Shown here piece after piece: positions 17,166 to 25,702 of a DNA stretch of 64,000 bases; position 1 is the stretch's first letter, and every line of letters begins with the position of its first letter. A program made the translations under genes and the position numbers. The notes beneath the pieces are model-generated. The model did no database searches. It was not told the origin of the DNA and was given only the letters and a program-made list of their open reading frames with translations. Source of the stretch: Novosphingobium sediminicola. GTDB lineage: Bacteria; Pseudomonadota; Alphaproteobacteria; Sphingomonadales; Sphingomonadaceae. The stretch is taken from contig NZ_JACIDX010000009.1 in assembly GCF_014196525.1 (NCBI RefSeq), forward strand, positions 62,001-126,000, in the 5' to 3' direction.

Positions 17166-18728
17166 TTATTCGGCGGGCAGCGGGGCAAAGCCCTGCACGG
17201 CGCCCATGGGTTCGTGGTGCTCGATGGGACCTTTGCGGATGGCCGCAATCATCAAACGGATCTCGATCACGGCCAGCGTGCCGTAAAGCGCGGTAAAGCC
17301 GATGATCGTGGCCCAGATCTGCGGCACGCTCAGCGAAGAGGCGCCAAGGAAGGTAGGCAACACGCCATCGACCGCCCATGGCTGCCGCCCGATTTCGGCC
17401 AGCACCCAGCCCCCTTCAATCGCGAGCCACGGCAGCGGGATCATGAACACCGCAATCTTGAGGAACCAGCGCTTGGAAAACCGGCAGGCCGATGCGCAGT
17501 AAAAGGCCATGGCAAAGAAGGCGATAAAGCCAAAGCCCAGCGCCGCCATGCCGCGAAACAGGAAGAACATCACCGGCACATTGGGCACCGTATCCCATGC
17601 CGCCTTCAGGATCTGCCTGTCATCGGCCTTGCGCGGATCGGGCATATAGCGCTTGAGCAGCAGGGCAAAGCCGATGTCGCGCTTATGCGCCTCAAAGGCG
17701 GCGCGGGCGGCAATATTGCCGCGATCCAGCTTCAGCTTCTCCACCGCGTCATAGGCGATGATCCCGCTGTGAATGCGCTCATCTGCGCGCAGCACCAGTT
17801 CCTCGATCCCGTCGATCTTGCCCGACAGGCTGCGCGTACCGATAATGCCCATCACATAGGGCAATTTAATCGCATAATGCGTCGTCCGCCCCGCCACATC
17901 AGGCAGGCCGACCAGCGTGATCGCAGCAGGCGCAGGCTCGGTTTCCCACATGGCCTCGATCGAGGCCAGCTTCATCTTCTGGTTGTCAGTCAGCGCATAA
18001 CCGCTCTCATCGCCCAGCACGACCACCGAAAGCGCCGAAGCCAGACCAAAGGCCGAGGCCACCATCATCGAACGGCGCGCCACATTGGTCCATTTGCCGC
18101 GCAACAGATAGATCGCCGAAACGCCCATCACAAATGTGGCGGCGCAGACATAGCCCGCGCTGACCGTATGGACGAATTTGGCCTGCGCCACCGGGTTGAA
18201 CAGCACCTCCTTAAAGTTGGTCACCTCCATCCGCATGGTTTCGGGATTGAACGCCGCGCCCACCGGGTTTTGCATCCAGCCATTGGCAATCAGAATCCAC
18301 AGCGCCGACAAATTGGTGCCCAACGCCACCAGCAAAGTCACAAGCAGATGCTGAACCCGGCTGAGCCGATCCCAGCCGAAGAACATCACACCCACCATCG
18401 TGGCTTCGAGGAAAAAGGCCATCAGCCCCTCGATAGCCAGCGGGGCGCCGAAAATGTCGCCCACATAATGCGCGTAATAGGCCCAGTTGGTGCCGAATTC
18501 GAACTCCATGGTCAGGCCCGTGGCCACGCCAAGCACGAAGTTGATGCCGAAAAGCCGTCCCCAGAAGCGGGTGATCACCCGCCAGATCGGCCGCTTGGTG
18601 ATGACATAGACACTCTCCATAATGACCAGCATGAAGGAGAGGCCAAGCGTCAAAGGTACGAAGAGAAAGTGGTACATGGCTGTCAAAGCAAATTGCAGCC
18701 GCGATAGTTCGATAACCGCCATATCCAT
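17166..18728 (-). CDS. cydA: Cytochrome bd ubiquinol oxidase subunit I
   Basis: 520 residues, matching the long Q-loop class (E. coli has 522). LSRLQFALTAMYHFLFVPLTLG holds the axial His of haem b595 (His20 here), KFVHTVSAGY the haem b558 His, and FFLFRGM its Met partner. The quinol loop reads DNQKMKLASIEAMWETEPAPA with the conserved Lys and Glu, and GRQPWAV is the invariant C-terminal block. AGGGA lies 8 bases before the ATG; ATG 18722 is an alternative. It heads cydABX and is divergent from cydD with a 141-base spacer. No convincing FNR or ArcA site was found in that spacer. Confidence 0.97.
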   Translation of the reverse strand: MDMAVIELSRLQFALTAMYHFLFVPLTLGLSFMLVIMESVYVITKRPIWRVITRFWGRLFGINFVLGVATGLTMEFEFGTNWAYYAHYVGDIFGAPLAIEGLMAFFLEATMVGVMFFGWDRLSRVQHLLVTLLVALGTNLSALWILIANGWMQNPVGAAFNPETMRMEVTNFKEVLFNPVAQAKFVHTVSAGYVCAATFVMGVSAIYLLRGKWTNVARRSMMVASAFGLASALSVVVLGDESGYALTDNQKMKLASIEAMWETEPAPAAITLVGLPDVAGRTTHYAIKLPYVMGIIGTRSLSGKIDGIEELVLRADERIHSGIIAYDAVEKLKLDRGNIAARAAFEAHKRDIGFALLLKRYMPDPRKADDRQILKAAWDTVPNVPVMFFLFRGMAALGFGFIAFFAMAFYCASACRFSKRWFLKIAVFMIPLPWLAIEGGWVLAEIGRQPWAVDGVLPTFLGASSLSVPQIWATIIGFTALYGTLAVIEIRLMIAAIRKGPIEHHEPMGAVQGFAPLPAE

Positions 18729-18869
18729 CGGACATGTCCCTGTTAGGGCCGCGCAACATGCGCAGCCATTGACCAGCGCATCAGGCGCAAGGCAGGCAAA
18801 TGGCAGGCGGGCGTATCAGACAGACTCGCTTGCTAATTGCAGGCGATGCTAATATGAGCAATTTGTAAT

Positions 18870-20468
18870 ATGGTCAAGCCATCTTCCCTTCCCCCGCCAC
18901 GACCGGCCCTTATCCCAAGCCTTTGGTGGATAATGGATACCGTTGGCGCGATTGTCGGGGCGATGGGGCTGGCTTGGGTGATTTCGGGGGCCGTTTCGGG
19001 GGGGATCGCCGGTTTTGCCCCCTTCATGCTGCTGGCGGGCGGGTTGATCCGGGCGCTGGCCCAATCGCAGGCGCATCATACCGGCATCGCCGCCGCCATC
19101 CGCGCCCAGACACGCTGGCAGGTCGCCCTGTTGCCCGCCCTGCTGCCCACCCGGCTGATGCGGGGGCGACTGGTGGGCGAGGATATGCATCTGGCCATTG
19201 AGGCGCCCGCCGCAACGCGCGGCTATGTGGCGCGCTATCTGCCGCTGCGCATGGCCTCGGGGGTCTCTCCGCTGCTGGTGATGCTGGCCGCATGGCCCGC
19301 CAGCCATGTTGCCGCCGCGATCATGCTGGCGACGCTGGCGCCTTTTATGCTGGGCATGGTGCTGGCCGGATCGGCCGCGGCGCGGCGCGCAAGCGATCAA
19401 CATCAGGCGCTCGAACGCCTGTCGGGCCTGTTTATCGACCGCCTGCGCGCCCTGCCCACCATCCTTGCCTTTGGCGCGGAGGAGCGAGTGACTCGCCATC
19501 TGGGCGCCGGCGCCGGGGATGCGGCAAAGCGGACCCTTTCCGTGCTGGCGATTGCCTTTGCCTCCGGGGCGATCCTTGAATTTTTTGCCGCGCTCTGCGT
19601 GGCGCTGGTGGCAGTCTATTGCGGCTTTTCGCTGTTGGGATTGCTCCCCTTTCCGGCGCCTGAAACGCTCGATTTGCGCAGGGCCTTCTTTGTGCTGGCG
19701 CTGGCGCCCGAATTTTATCTTGGCCTGCGCCGTCTGGCCGCCGCCTATCATGAAAAACAGACCGGCGAGGCAGCTCTTGCCGCGATGGATGAAGCGATGG
19801 ACGCCCTGCCCGCCCCGGTGGCCGCACTTGCCCCGCCCCGCCAATGGACAGGCCAAGGCGTCATTCTGACCCATCGCGAAGGGGCGCGGATCGGCCCGCT
19901 CAACTGGGACTGGCGCGGACCGGGACTGCATGTGGTGACCGGCCCCACGGGCAGCGGCAAATCCTCGCTGCTGCTGGCCTTGATCGGGCAAGTGCCGGTC
20001 GGAGAAGGCCGGATTATCGCCGACGGGACCGATTTTCTGCCCGGCTCGGCCAATCCCTGCATCGGCTGGGCGGGGCAGTCGGTGGCCCTGCTGCCCGGCA
20101 CATTGCGCGACAATCTGGCAATGGGCATGGCCGATGACAGGGCGATGCTGGCGATCCTTGAGAGAATGGGCCTTGGCGCAGTGATGGCAGCGCGCGGCGG
20201 GCTGGACATGGCCATCGACCATCGCGCTTCAGGCCTCTCGGGCGGAGAGCGGCGGCGCATCGGCCTCGCTCGAGCGATCCTTTCGAAACGCCCGATTTTG
20301 CTGCTCGACGAACCCACCGCCGATCTTGACGCCACCACGGCCGCCACCATCCGCACCCTGCTGATCGAGGTGGCACATACCCACATGGTAATTGCCGCCA
20401 CCCATGATGCCGATCTCATCGCTCAGGCCGCCACCCAATGTTCCATCGACCCGGAGATCGAGCAATGA
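18870..20468 (+). CDS. cydD: Thiol/glutathione-export ABC transporter CydD (ATPase-permease half)
   Basis: 532 residues: a membrane domain (about 20-270) and an ATPase domain (from about 330). Walker A is GPTGSGKSS at 358-366, the signature is LSGGE at 456-460, and Walker B is ILLLDEP at 476-482. The linker FFVLALAPEFYLGLRRLAAAYHEKQTGE is particular to CydD. CydDC exports cysteine and glutathione to the periplasm and is needed to insert haem into cytochrome bd, so its position divergent from cydABX is functionally coherent. It overlaps cydC by ATGA. The N-terminus is shorter than in E. coli (588 residues), mostly in the first helices. Confidence 0.94.
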   Translation: MVKPSSLPPPRPALIPSLWWIMDTVGAIVGAMGLAWVISGAVSGGIAGFAPFMLLAGGLIRALAQSQAHHTGIAAAIRAQTRWQVALLPALLPTRLMRGRLVGEDMHLAIEAPAATRGYVARYLPLRMASGVSPLLVMLAAWPASHVAAAIMLATLAPFMLGMVLAGSAAARRASDQHQALERLSGLFIDRLRALPTILAFGAEERVTRHLGAGAGDAAKRTLSVLAIAFASGAILEFFAALCVALVAVYCGFSLLGLLPFPAPETLDLRRAFFVLALAPEFYLGLRRLAAAYHEKQTGEAALAAMDEAMDALPAPVAALAPPRQWTGQGVILTHREGARIGPLNWDWRGPGLHVVTGPTGSGKSSLLLALIGQVPVGEGRIIADGTDFLPGSANPCIGWAGQSVALLPGTLRDNLAMGMADDRAMLAILERMGLGAVMAARGGLDMAIDHRASGLSGGERRRIGLARAILSKRPILLLDEPTADLDATTAATIRTLLIEVAHTHMVIAATHDADLIAQAATQCSIDPEIEQ

Positions 20469-22012
20469 GCATTCTGCTTGACGCACCTTTGGCCGGACAG
20501 AGGCGCGCGCTGCGCTGGGGCATGGTCTGCGCGGGCGGCGCGGCCATGGCAGCCATCGGCCTGCTGGCCACGGCAGGCTGGTTTCTGGTGGGGGCAGGCG
20601 TGGCGGGCATGGCCGGGCCACTGGCGGTCGCCGGGTTCAACTATCTGTTGCCCAGCGCCGCCATTCGCGCCGCCGCCATCTCCCGCACCGCAGGCCGCTA
20701 TGGCGAGCGCATGCTGGGCCATCGCGCCGCGCTTTTTGCTCTGGCAGACCTGCGCGCCCATCTGTTTGCACGCATGGCGCAGAACGCGCTGAACGGCCGC
20801 GATCCGGGGCGGAGCGGCGCGATGGCCGCCCGCTTTGGCCGCGATGTCGATTTGCTGGAGGATGCCGCGATCCGGCGCGTGGCGCGCGTGGGCGGTTGGA
20901 TGGCGGGCGCGGCAGCAGGGCTGGTGATGGTGGCGACGTTGGGCTGGCGCGCGGGTTTGGTCATGGCGCTGGGCATGGTGGCCATGCGTTTGACGGCCCG
21001 CTCTTTGGCCGCCAGATTGCCGCAATTGCAGGCGCAGGTGGCACAGGCCCATGCCGCCGCGCAGGGTGATTATGCCGATATGGCCGGGCCCGCCGCCGAT
21101 ATAGCGGTTTACGATCTGGCTCCGCAACTGGCCGCCGCGCTGGAAGGCAGCGTCAGCGCGCAGGCACAGGCCGAACGTATGCTGGCCCGAGGCGAAGGGA
21201 GCATCACCGCCTCGCAGACCATGCTTGCCGGCCTCATTCTGGCGCTGATCGCCGCAAACGCGCAGGCATCTGCGGCCATGCTCGCATTGGGCCTGTTGGC
21301 CGCCATGGCCGCGCTGGAAATCTGGGCCGGTCTTGCCGCCCATGATGCGCGCGCGCCGCAATTGCGCCAGGCCGAGGCGCGCCTGCAAGCCATCGGGGCC
21401 GCGCATCCGCCTGCGTCAGTGCCGATTTCGACGCGTCCCATGCTGCATATAGCCGGGCGGGATTTCAGCCCCGGCGCGCGCGTTCTCCTCTCCGGCCCCT
21501 CGGGCATCGGCAAGACGCGACTGCTCGAAACGCTGGCCGGATTGCGGGGCGACGCGCCGCAGACCTTGCGGGTGGACGGCGTTGATCCGCGCATCTTGGG
21601 ACTCGCCAGTTTGCGCGGGACTTTTGCCGTTATGGCGCAGGACGCCCCCCTGGTCGCGGGCACTCTGGCCGACAATCTGGCCTTGGCCCGCCCCGGCATC
21701 GACCAAACGACCATGGAGCGGGCGCTGTGGGTGGCCTGCGCGCAGGATATTGCCCCGCTCGACCAATGGCTGGGCGGCGATGGAGCACACCTGTCGGGCG
21801 GGCAGAGGCGGCGGATCGCACTGGCGCGGGCCTTGCTGGCGGGGCGGCCATGGCTGTTGCTGGACGAGCCGAGCGAAGGGCTGGACCGCGTAACAGAGGC
21901 TTTATTATGCCAGCGCCTGAGGCAATGGCTGGATGAGACCGGAACCGGGCTGGTCCTTGTCAGCCATCGTCCGGCCATGGCGCAACTGGCTAATCAGACG
22001 GTCAATCTGTAA
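20465..22012 (+). CDS. cydC: Thiol/glutathione-export ABC transporter CydC (ATPase-permease half)
   Basis: About 515 residues. The membrane domain opens with RWGMVCAGGAAMAAIGLLATAGWFLVGAGVAG and the family block FNYLLPSAAIRAAAISRTAGRYGERMLGH. The ATPase domain has Walker A GPSGIGKTR, signature LSGGQ and Walker B LLLDEPSEGLD. It starts inside the cydD stop (ATGA) and is coupled to it; CydC and CydD form a heterodimer in the inner membrane. Its 3' end overlaps the convergent MarR gene by 11 bases, an unusually tight convergent junction with no room for a terminator. Confidence 0.94.
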   Translation: MSILLDAPLAGQRRALRWGMVCAGGAAMAAIGLLATAGWFLVGAGVAGMAGPLAVAGFNYLLPSAAIRAAAISRTAGRYGERMLGHRAALFALADLRAHLFARMAQNALNGRDPGRSGAMAARFGRDVDLLEDAAIRRVARVGGWMAGAAAGLVMVATLGWRAGLVMALGMVAMRLTARSLAARLPQLQAQVAQAHAAAQGDYADMAGPAADIAVYDLAPQLAAALEGSVSAQAQAERMLARGEGSITASQTMLAGLILALIAANAQASAAMLALGLLAAMAALEIWAGLAAHDARAPQLRQAEARLQAIGAAHPPASVPISTRPMLHIAGRDFSPGARVLLSGPSGIGKTRLLETLAGLRGDAPQTLRVDGVDPRILGLASLRGTFAVMAQDAPLVAGTLADNLALARPGIDQTTMERALWVACAQDIAPLDQWLGGDGAHLSGGQRRRIALARALLAGRPWLLLDEPSEGLDRVTEALLCQRLRQWLDETGTGLVLVSHRPAMAQLANQTVNL

Positions 22013-22472
22013 CCGGCGAGGGCCTCAGCGGCGCGCGGCTAAGCTCATTGCCCTCGGTGGTCATCTTGCCCAGCAGGGCGGTGAAGCCCGCGCGTTCCTC
22101 GCTTGAGAGGGCGGACAGGATGTCCTCTTGCACCAGATCGACCCATGGCGCGGCACGGACCAGCATAGACCGCCCATCCTCGGTCAAGGTCAGCACGCGG
22201 GCGCGGCGGTCGGTGGGGCTGGTCTGGCGCTCAACCAGCCCTTTTTGCTCCAGCCGGTCGATCACCCCGGCAATGGTCACCCGGTCATAGGCGATCAGGC
22301 CCGCGAGGGTCTTCTGATCCAGCCCCGGATGATCGCGCAGCGTCATCAGCGCGGCGAATTGCACCGAAGTCAGGTCCAGTCCCGCCTCGCCCATGCGGGC
22401 GGTGAACAAAGAGACCGAGATCTGTTGCAGGCGGCGGATAAGATGGCCGGGGAGATGTTCAAGGTCGCTCAT
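22002..22472 (-). CDS. MarR-family regulator, MobR-like by context
   Basis: 156 residues, normal MarR length. The winged helix spans about 30-100 with DLTSVQFAALMTLRDHPGLDQKTLAGLIAYDRVTIAGVIDRLEQKGLVER and the wing SPTDRRARVLTLTEDG. MarR proteins are dimeric repressors released by small phenolic ligands. It lies 51 bases downstream of the 3-hydroxybenzoate monooxygenase-like gene on the same strand. In Comamonas testosteroni the MarR protein MobR represses mobA and responds to 3-hydroxybenzoate; the same pairing is inferred here. A palindrome at the mobA promoter is a likely operator. The 3' end overlaps cydC by 11 bases. Confidence 0.88.
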   Translation of the reverse strand: MSDLEHLPGHLIRRLQQISVSLFTARMGEAGLDLTSVQFAALMTLRDHPGLDQKTLAGLIAYDRVTIAGVIDRLEQKGLVERQTSPTDRRARVLTLTEDGRSMLVRAAPWVDLVQEDILSALSSEERAGFTALLGKMTTEGNELSRAPLRPSPVTD

Positions 22473-22523
22473 AGCGGTTCACCTAGCGCGAAAGAACGGG
22501 CCATCTCAAGCCTCTTGCCCGCC

Positions 22524-24416
22524 TCATCCAGCGTTCAATATTCCCGCCATGAATTGCGCCAAGGCATCATGCCCATCAAGCGGCAGGACATGGGCCACGA
22601 ACTGATCCGGGCGGACGAGCACCATGCAACCGTGATCGCGGTCGATACCGCGCAGGTCGTAAATGTCCGCCGCCGGATCGGCGCAGAAGGCCTTTTCATA
22701 ATCGCGCAGCCCATAGCGCCCCTTGCGCGGCCACAGCAGGCCCGGCAGCGCATCCATCGAAAGCGTATCGTGGCGCGACTGAAACACGGCGCGCACATCA
22801 AAGAGGGCGTCAATATCCTGTCCCTTGGGCGTATGGCGCAGCAGGGGCGAGGCCGGGTTCGTCTCCAGAGCATGACACAGGCGCGAGAGGGCCGCGTCGG
22901 GCGTCATTCCACCCCGGTCGGCAAAGAGATAGATCCGCCAGCGCCCATCGGCCTGCGCCACATGGCCCAGATGCATGGGCCGCGCATCGGCCAGTCGGAT
23001 CACCGGAGCAGAATGAAAACGCATCCCCACGGGAAAACCTAAGGCCAGCGGCTGATACCTATCCGGGCCGACAAGGGATGAGGGCGGATAATGCGTGGCC
23101 GTTCCCGCGGTAAAGCGGCCTTGTTTGATGAAATAGCGCTGAAATTCGGCCGGATCGACGCCTTCGTCGCCATCAGCCTTGCGCGGTTTGGCGCTGAACA
23201 TTTTGGCAAAGGCGCGGTCGAAATCGATCAACTCGCGCGCAATCGCCTGCCGCTCGGCGGAATAGGTGTGCAGCAGATCGGGGCCTGCCTGCCCTTGCAG
23301 GACGGCGGCCAGTTTCCAGCCCAGATTGAACGTGTCCTGCATCGACACATTCATGCCCTGTCCGGCCTTGGGGCTGTGCGTATGGCAGGCATCGCCCGCG
23401 ATGAACACGCGCGGGTTGCGGGTGACCTCATCGCCTGCGGCCACATCGTCGAACTTGTCGCACAGACGCTGCCCGATTTCATAGACCGACCACCACGCCA
23501 CTTCTTTCACATCCAGCGTATAGGGATGCAGGATGCGCTGGGCTGCTGCGATCAGGCGATCGACGGTGATGTTCTTGGCGCTCACCCGTTCATCGGCGCC
23601 CAACTTGTCCAGCTCGATATAGAAGCGGACCAGATAGCCGCCCTCACGCGGGATGATGAGAATATTGCCATCATGGCTGGAATGGATCGCGCTTTTCAGG
23701 CGGATATCGGGAAAGTCGGAATAGGCCAGCACATCCATCACGCCCCATGCCTGATTGGCCGATTCCCCCTCCAGCGCCCGGCCCAGCCCCTTGCGGACCT
23801 GGCTGCGCGCGCCATCGCAGCCCACGACATAGCGGGCCGAAATCGTCTCGATCCCTTCATCGCCCGTGGCATCGACCGGTTGCAGGCGCACGGTCACCCG
23901 CGCCTCAGGGTCTTCCGGCACGGTCAGGTCAACCACGCGCAGGCCGTAATCAGGCTCCAGCCGGGTCGGGGACTGGCGCATCAGTTCAAGATAGAAATCA
24001 TGCACCCGCGCCTGATTGAGGATGACATGAGGAAATTCAGACAAACCCTCCTCGGTGTCGCGGATGCGGCCATGGCGGGCGATGCGGGCGGCATCGGCCT
24101 CGTCGGGTTTCCAAAAGGTGGTTTCGTTGACCCAATAGGCCTCTTTCATCACCCGGTCGGCAAAGCCAAAGGCGTTGAACATTTCCATCGTACGGCAGGC
24201 GATGCCATCGGCCTGTCCCAATTGCAGGGGGCCGGACTTCTGCTCGACGATGCGGGTGCGGATGGCGGGGAAACGGGAGAGCTGAGCGGCGAGTGTCAGC
24301 CCGGCCGGGCCGCAGCCCACAATCAGGACATCAACCTCATCGTGCGATTCGCAGGGCGCGGCGGCGGGCATGAGGGCCGGATCGCCGGTGTGAAAACCAT
24401 TGAGATGGAATTGCAT
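22524..24416 (-). CDS. mobA: FAD monooxygenase, 3-hydroxybenzoate 4-monooxygenase-like (MobA)
   Basis: 630 residues, the size of MobA and phenol 2-monooxygenases. FAD motifs: VDVLIVGCGPAGLTLAAQL (GxGxxG, 34-39), GCDGARSQVRKGLG (DG motif), FIAGDACHTHSPKAGQGMN (GD motif). The C-terminal third is the thioredoxin-like domain of this family, ending DQFVAHVLPLDG. The start MQFHLNGFHTGDP and the block QADGIACRTMEMFNAFGFADRVMKEAYW are those I associate with 3-hydroxybenzoate 4-monooxygenases, which convert 3-hydroxybenzoate, NADPH and oxygen to protocatechuate. AGGAGAG precedes the ATG by 7 bases. A MarR gene follows. Phenol hydroxylase activity remains an alternative. Confidence 0.85.
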   Translation of the reverse strand: MQFHLNGFHTGDPALMPAAAPCESHDEVDVLIVGCGPAGLTLAAQLSRFPAIRTRIVEQKSGPLQLGQADGIACRTMEMFNAFGFADRVMKEAYWVNETTFWKPDEADAARIARHGRIRDTEEGLSEFPHVILNQARVHDFYLELMRQSPTRLEPDYGLRVVDLTVPEDPEARVTVRLQPVDATGDEGIETISARYVVGCDGARSQVRKGLGRALEGESANQAWGVMDVLAYSDFPDIRLKSAIHSSHDGNILIIPREGGYLVRFYIELDKLGADERVSAKNITVDRLIAAAQRILHPYTLDVKEVAWWSVYEIGQRLCDKFDDVAAGDEVTRNPRVFIAGDACHTHSPKAGQGMNVSMQDTFNLGWKLAAVLQGQAGPDLLHTYSAERQAIARELIDFDRAFAKMFSAKPRKADGDEGVDPAEFQRYFIKQGRFTAGTATHYPPSSLVGPDRYQPLALGFPVGMRFHSAPVIRLADARPMHLGHVAQADGRWRIYLFADRGGMTPDAALSRLCHALETNPASPLLRHTPKGQDIDALFDVRAVFQSRHDTLSMDALPGLLWPRKGRYGLRDYEKAFCADPAADIYDLRGIDRDHGCMVLVRPDQFVAHVLPLDGHDALAQFMAGILNAG

Positions 24417-24471
24417 ACTCGCACTCTCCTGTGAGTCGCAGCCGGGGGATCATCATCGGCCTTGGATATGC

Positions 24472-24500
24472 GAAGTATGCTTCCTAAATTGCCTTGTCAA
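24472..24500 (-). promoter_or_regulatory. Candidate mobA promoter with overlapping MarR-type operator
   Basis: Read on the minus strand, TTGACA (24500-24495) is followed after 17 bases by TACTTC (24477-24472). The -10 hexamer lies in the near-palindrome GAAGCATACTTC (24472-24483 on plus as GAAGTATGCTTC; one mismatched pair). A repressor bound there would block polymerase, fitting the adjacent MarR gene. The -10 match is weak. Confidence 0.5.
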
Positions 24501-24591
24501 TGTTCCTGTGGATCGACGCGCCTCTGTCCGGCCGCATCCCTTCCCGAAAAGTCAGGTGGCATTCAATGCGCAGCACGCGCAAAAAGTGCCG

Positions 24592-24969
24592 ATGGTCGTT
24601 GCTCACGCTCCCTCCCTGACGCGATGCGCTGTCCTTACCGTTTGGTATGACGGCGCATGTCCGCTGTGCCTGCGCGAGATCGCGCTGATGCGCCGATGGG
24701 ATCGTGATGGCCTGATCACCTTCATCGATCTGACCGACCCGGCCCAGCCCTGCCCCCTCGACCGACGGCTGATGCTCGAACGTTTTCATGCCCGGCAAGG
24801 CGATGTGATCTATGATGGCGCTGCCGGTTTTGCCGCCATGTGGCGCGCCATTCCGCGCTTGCGCCTGCTTGGTCAGGCGGCGCGGTTTCCTCCGTTTCTC
24901 TGGTTGCTGGAGGCGGCCTATCGCGGGTTTCTCAAGCTCCGCCCGATCCTGCAAGGCTGGTTGCGATGA
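24592..24969 (+). CDS. Thiol-disulfide oxidoreductase DCC-family protein (DUF393)
   Basis: About 125 residues. The defining motif is YDGACPLCLRE (Asp20, Cys23, Cys26), a DxxCxxC start of a thioredoxin-like fold, followed by IDLTDPAQPCPL and the family block GAAGFAAMWRAIPRLRLLG. The biochemical role of DCC proteins is not established. The gene overlaps the next SDR gene by ATGA and the pair faces the photolyase gene convergently; DCC, SDR and photolyase genes often occur together. The ATG at 24592 is preferred because homology starts just after it, though no strong ribosome site is visible; the frame is open upstream to 24400. Confidence 0.8.
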   Translation: MVVAHAPSLTRCAVLTVWYDGACPLCLREIALMRRWDRDGLITFIDLTDPAQPCPLDRRLMLERFHARQGDVIYDGAAGFAAMWRAIPRLRLLGQAARFPPFLWLLEAAYRGFLKLRPILQGWLR

Positions 24970-25682
24970 GCGTCGCGGCGGTTTTCGGCGCCGGCGGGGC
25001 GATTGGCCATGCGCTGGTGGAACGTCTGGCGGCGTCGGGCCGCTATCAGCGCATCCACGCCGGATCTCGCCGGTCATGCAGCGATTTTGCCCCTTGCGTT
25101 TCGCCTTTCACCTTCGACTTGACCGACGAGGCGAGCATCGCCGCCGCCATGGGCCAGATCGACCACGCTCCCGAGCTGGTGATCCTGAGCAGCGGCCTGC
25201 TGCATGATGCCGCGCGCACTATTGCCCCGGAAAAGTCGCTGCGGGCCATCGATGCCGCCGCGATGGCCCGCGTGCTGGCGGTCAACACGATCGGTCCGGC
25301 CCTGATCGCCAAACATATTCTGCCCCGCCTGCCGCGTGATCGGCGGGCCGTGTTCGCGGTGCTATCGGCGCGCGTGGGTTCGATCGGCGACAATCGGCTG
25401 GGCGGTTGGCACGCCTATCGCGCCAGCAAAGCGGCCCTCAACATGCTGATCGCCAATTTTGCGATAGAGATGCGCCGCACCCACCCTCATGCGATCCTTG
25501 TTGCGCTGCATCCCGGCACGGTGGACAGCGCGCTTTCCGCCCCGTTTCAAGGCGCGGTGGCGCCGGGCAAATTGTTTACGGCGCAAACCGCCGCCGCGCA
25601 CCTCATGACCGTGATCGACGGGTTGACCACGGCGGACAGCGGCGGATTTTTCGCATGGGATGGCGCCAGAGTGCCATGGTGA
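24966..25682 (+). CDS. Short-chain dehydrogenase, C-factor-like
   Basis: 238 residues. The Rossmann motif is AVFGAGGAIGHALVERL at 5-21, the catalytic residues are Ser134, Tyr151 and Lys155 (SARVGSIGDNRLGGWHAYRASK), and the C-terminus keeps DSGGFFAWDG. The short length and the HPGTVDSALSAPF block are those of the CsgA/C-factor-like SDR branch. It is coupled to the DCC gene by ATGA and converges with the photolyase gene (20 bases between). The grouping suggests a light or oxidative-stress linked role (inference from neighbours); no substrate can be assigned. Confidence 0.85.
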   Translation: MSVAAVFGAGGAIGHALVERLAASGRYQRIHAGSRRSCSDFAPCVSPFTFDLTDEASIAAAMGQIDHAPELVILSSGLLHDAARTIAPEKSLRAIDAAAMARVLAVNTIGPALIAKHILPRLPRDRRAVFAVLSARVGSIGDNRLGGWHAYRASKAALNMLIANFAIEMRRTHPHAILVALHPGTVDSALSAPFQGAVAPGKLFTAQTAAAHLMTVIDGLTTADSGGFFAWDGARVPW

Positions 25683-25702
25683 CACCAGTCCCCCGTTGCT
25701 GA

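Noticed and set aside
15921..18707. A 928-residue open frame opposite the cydAB genes
   Set aside because: It is His/Arg/Gln-rich and antisense to genes with clear homology; high GC keeps such frames open by chance.
18729..18869. FNR-like box between cydA and cydD
   Set aside because: TTGACCAGCGCATCAG has TTGA and TCAG half-sites but the wrong spacing (8 instead of 6 bases), so it is not a fair match.
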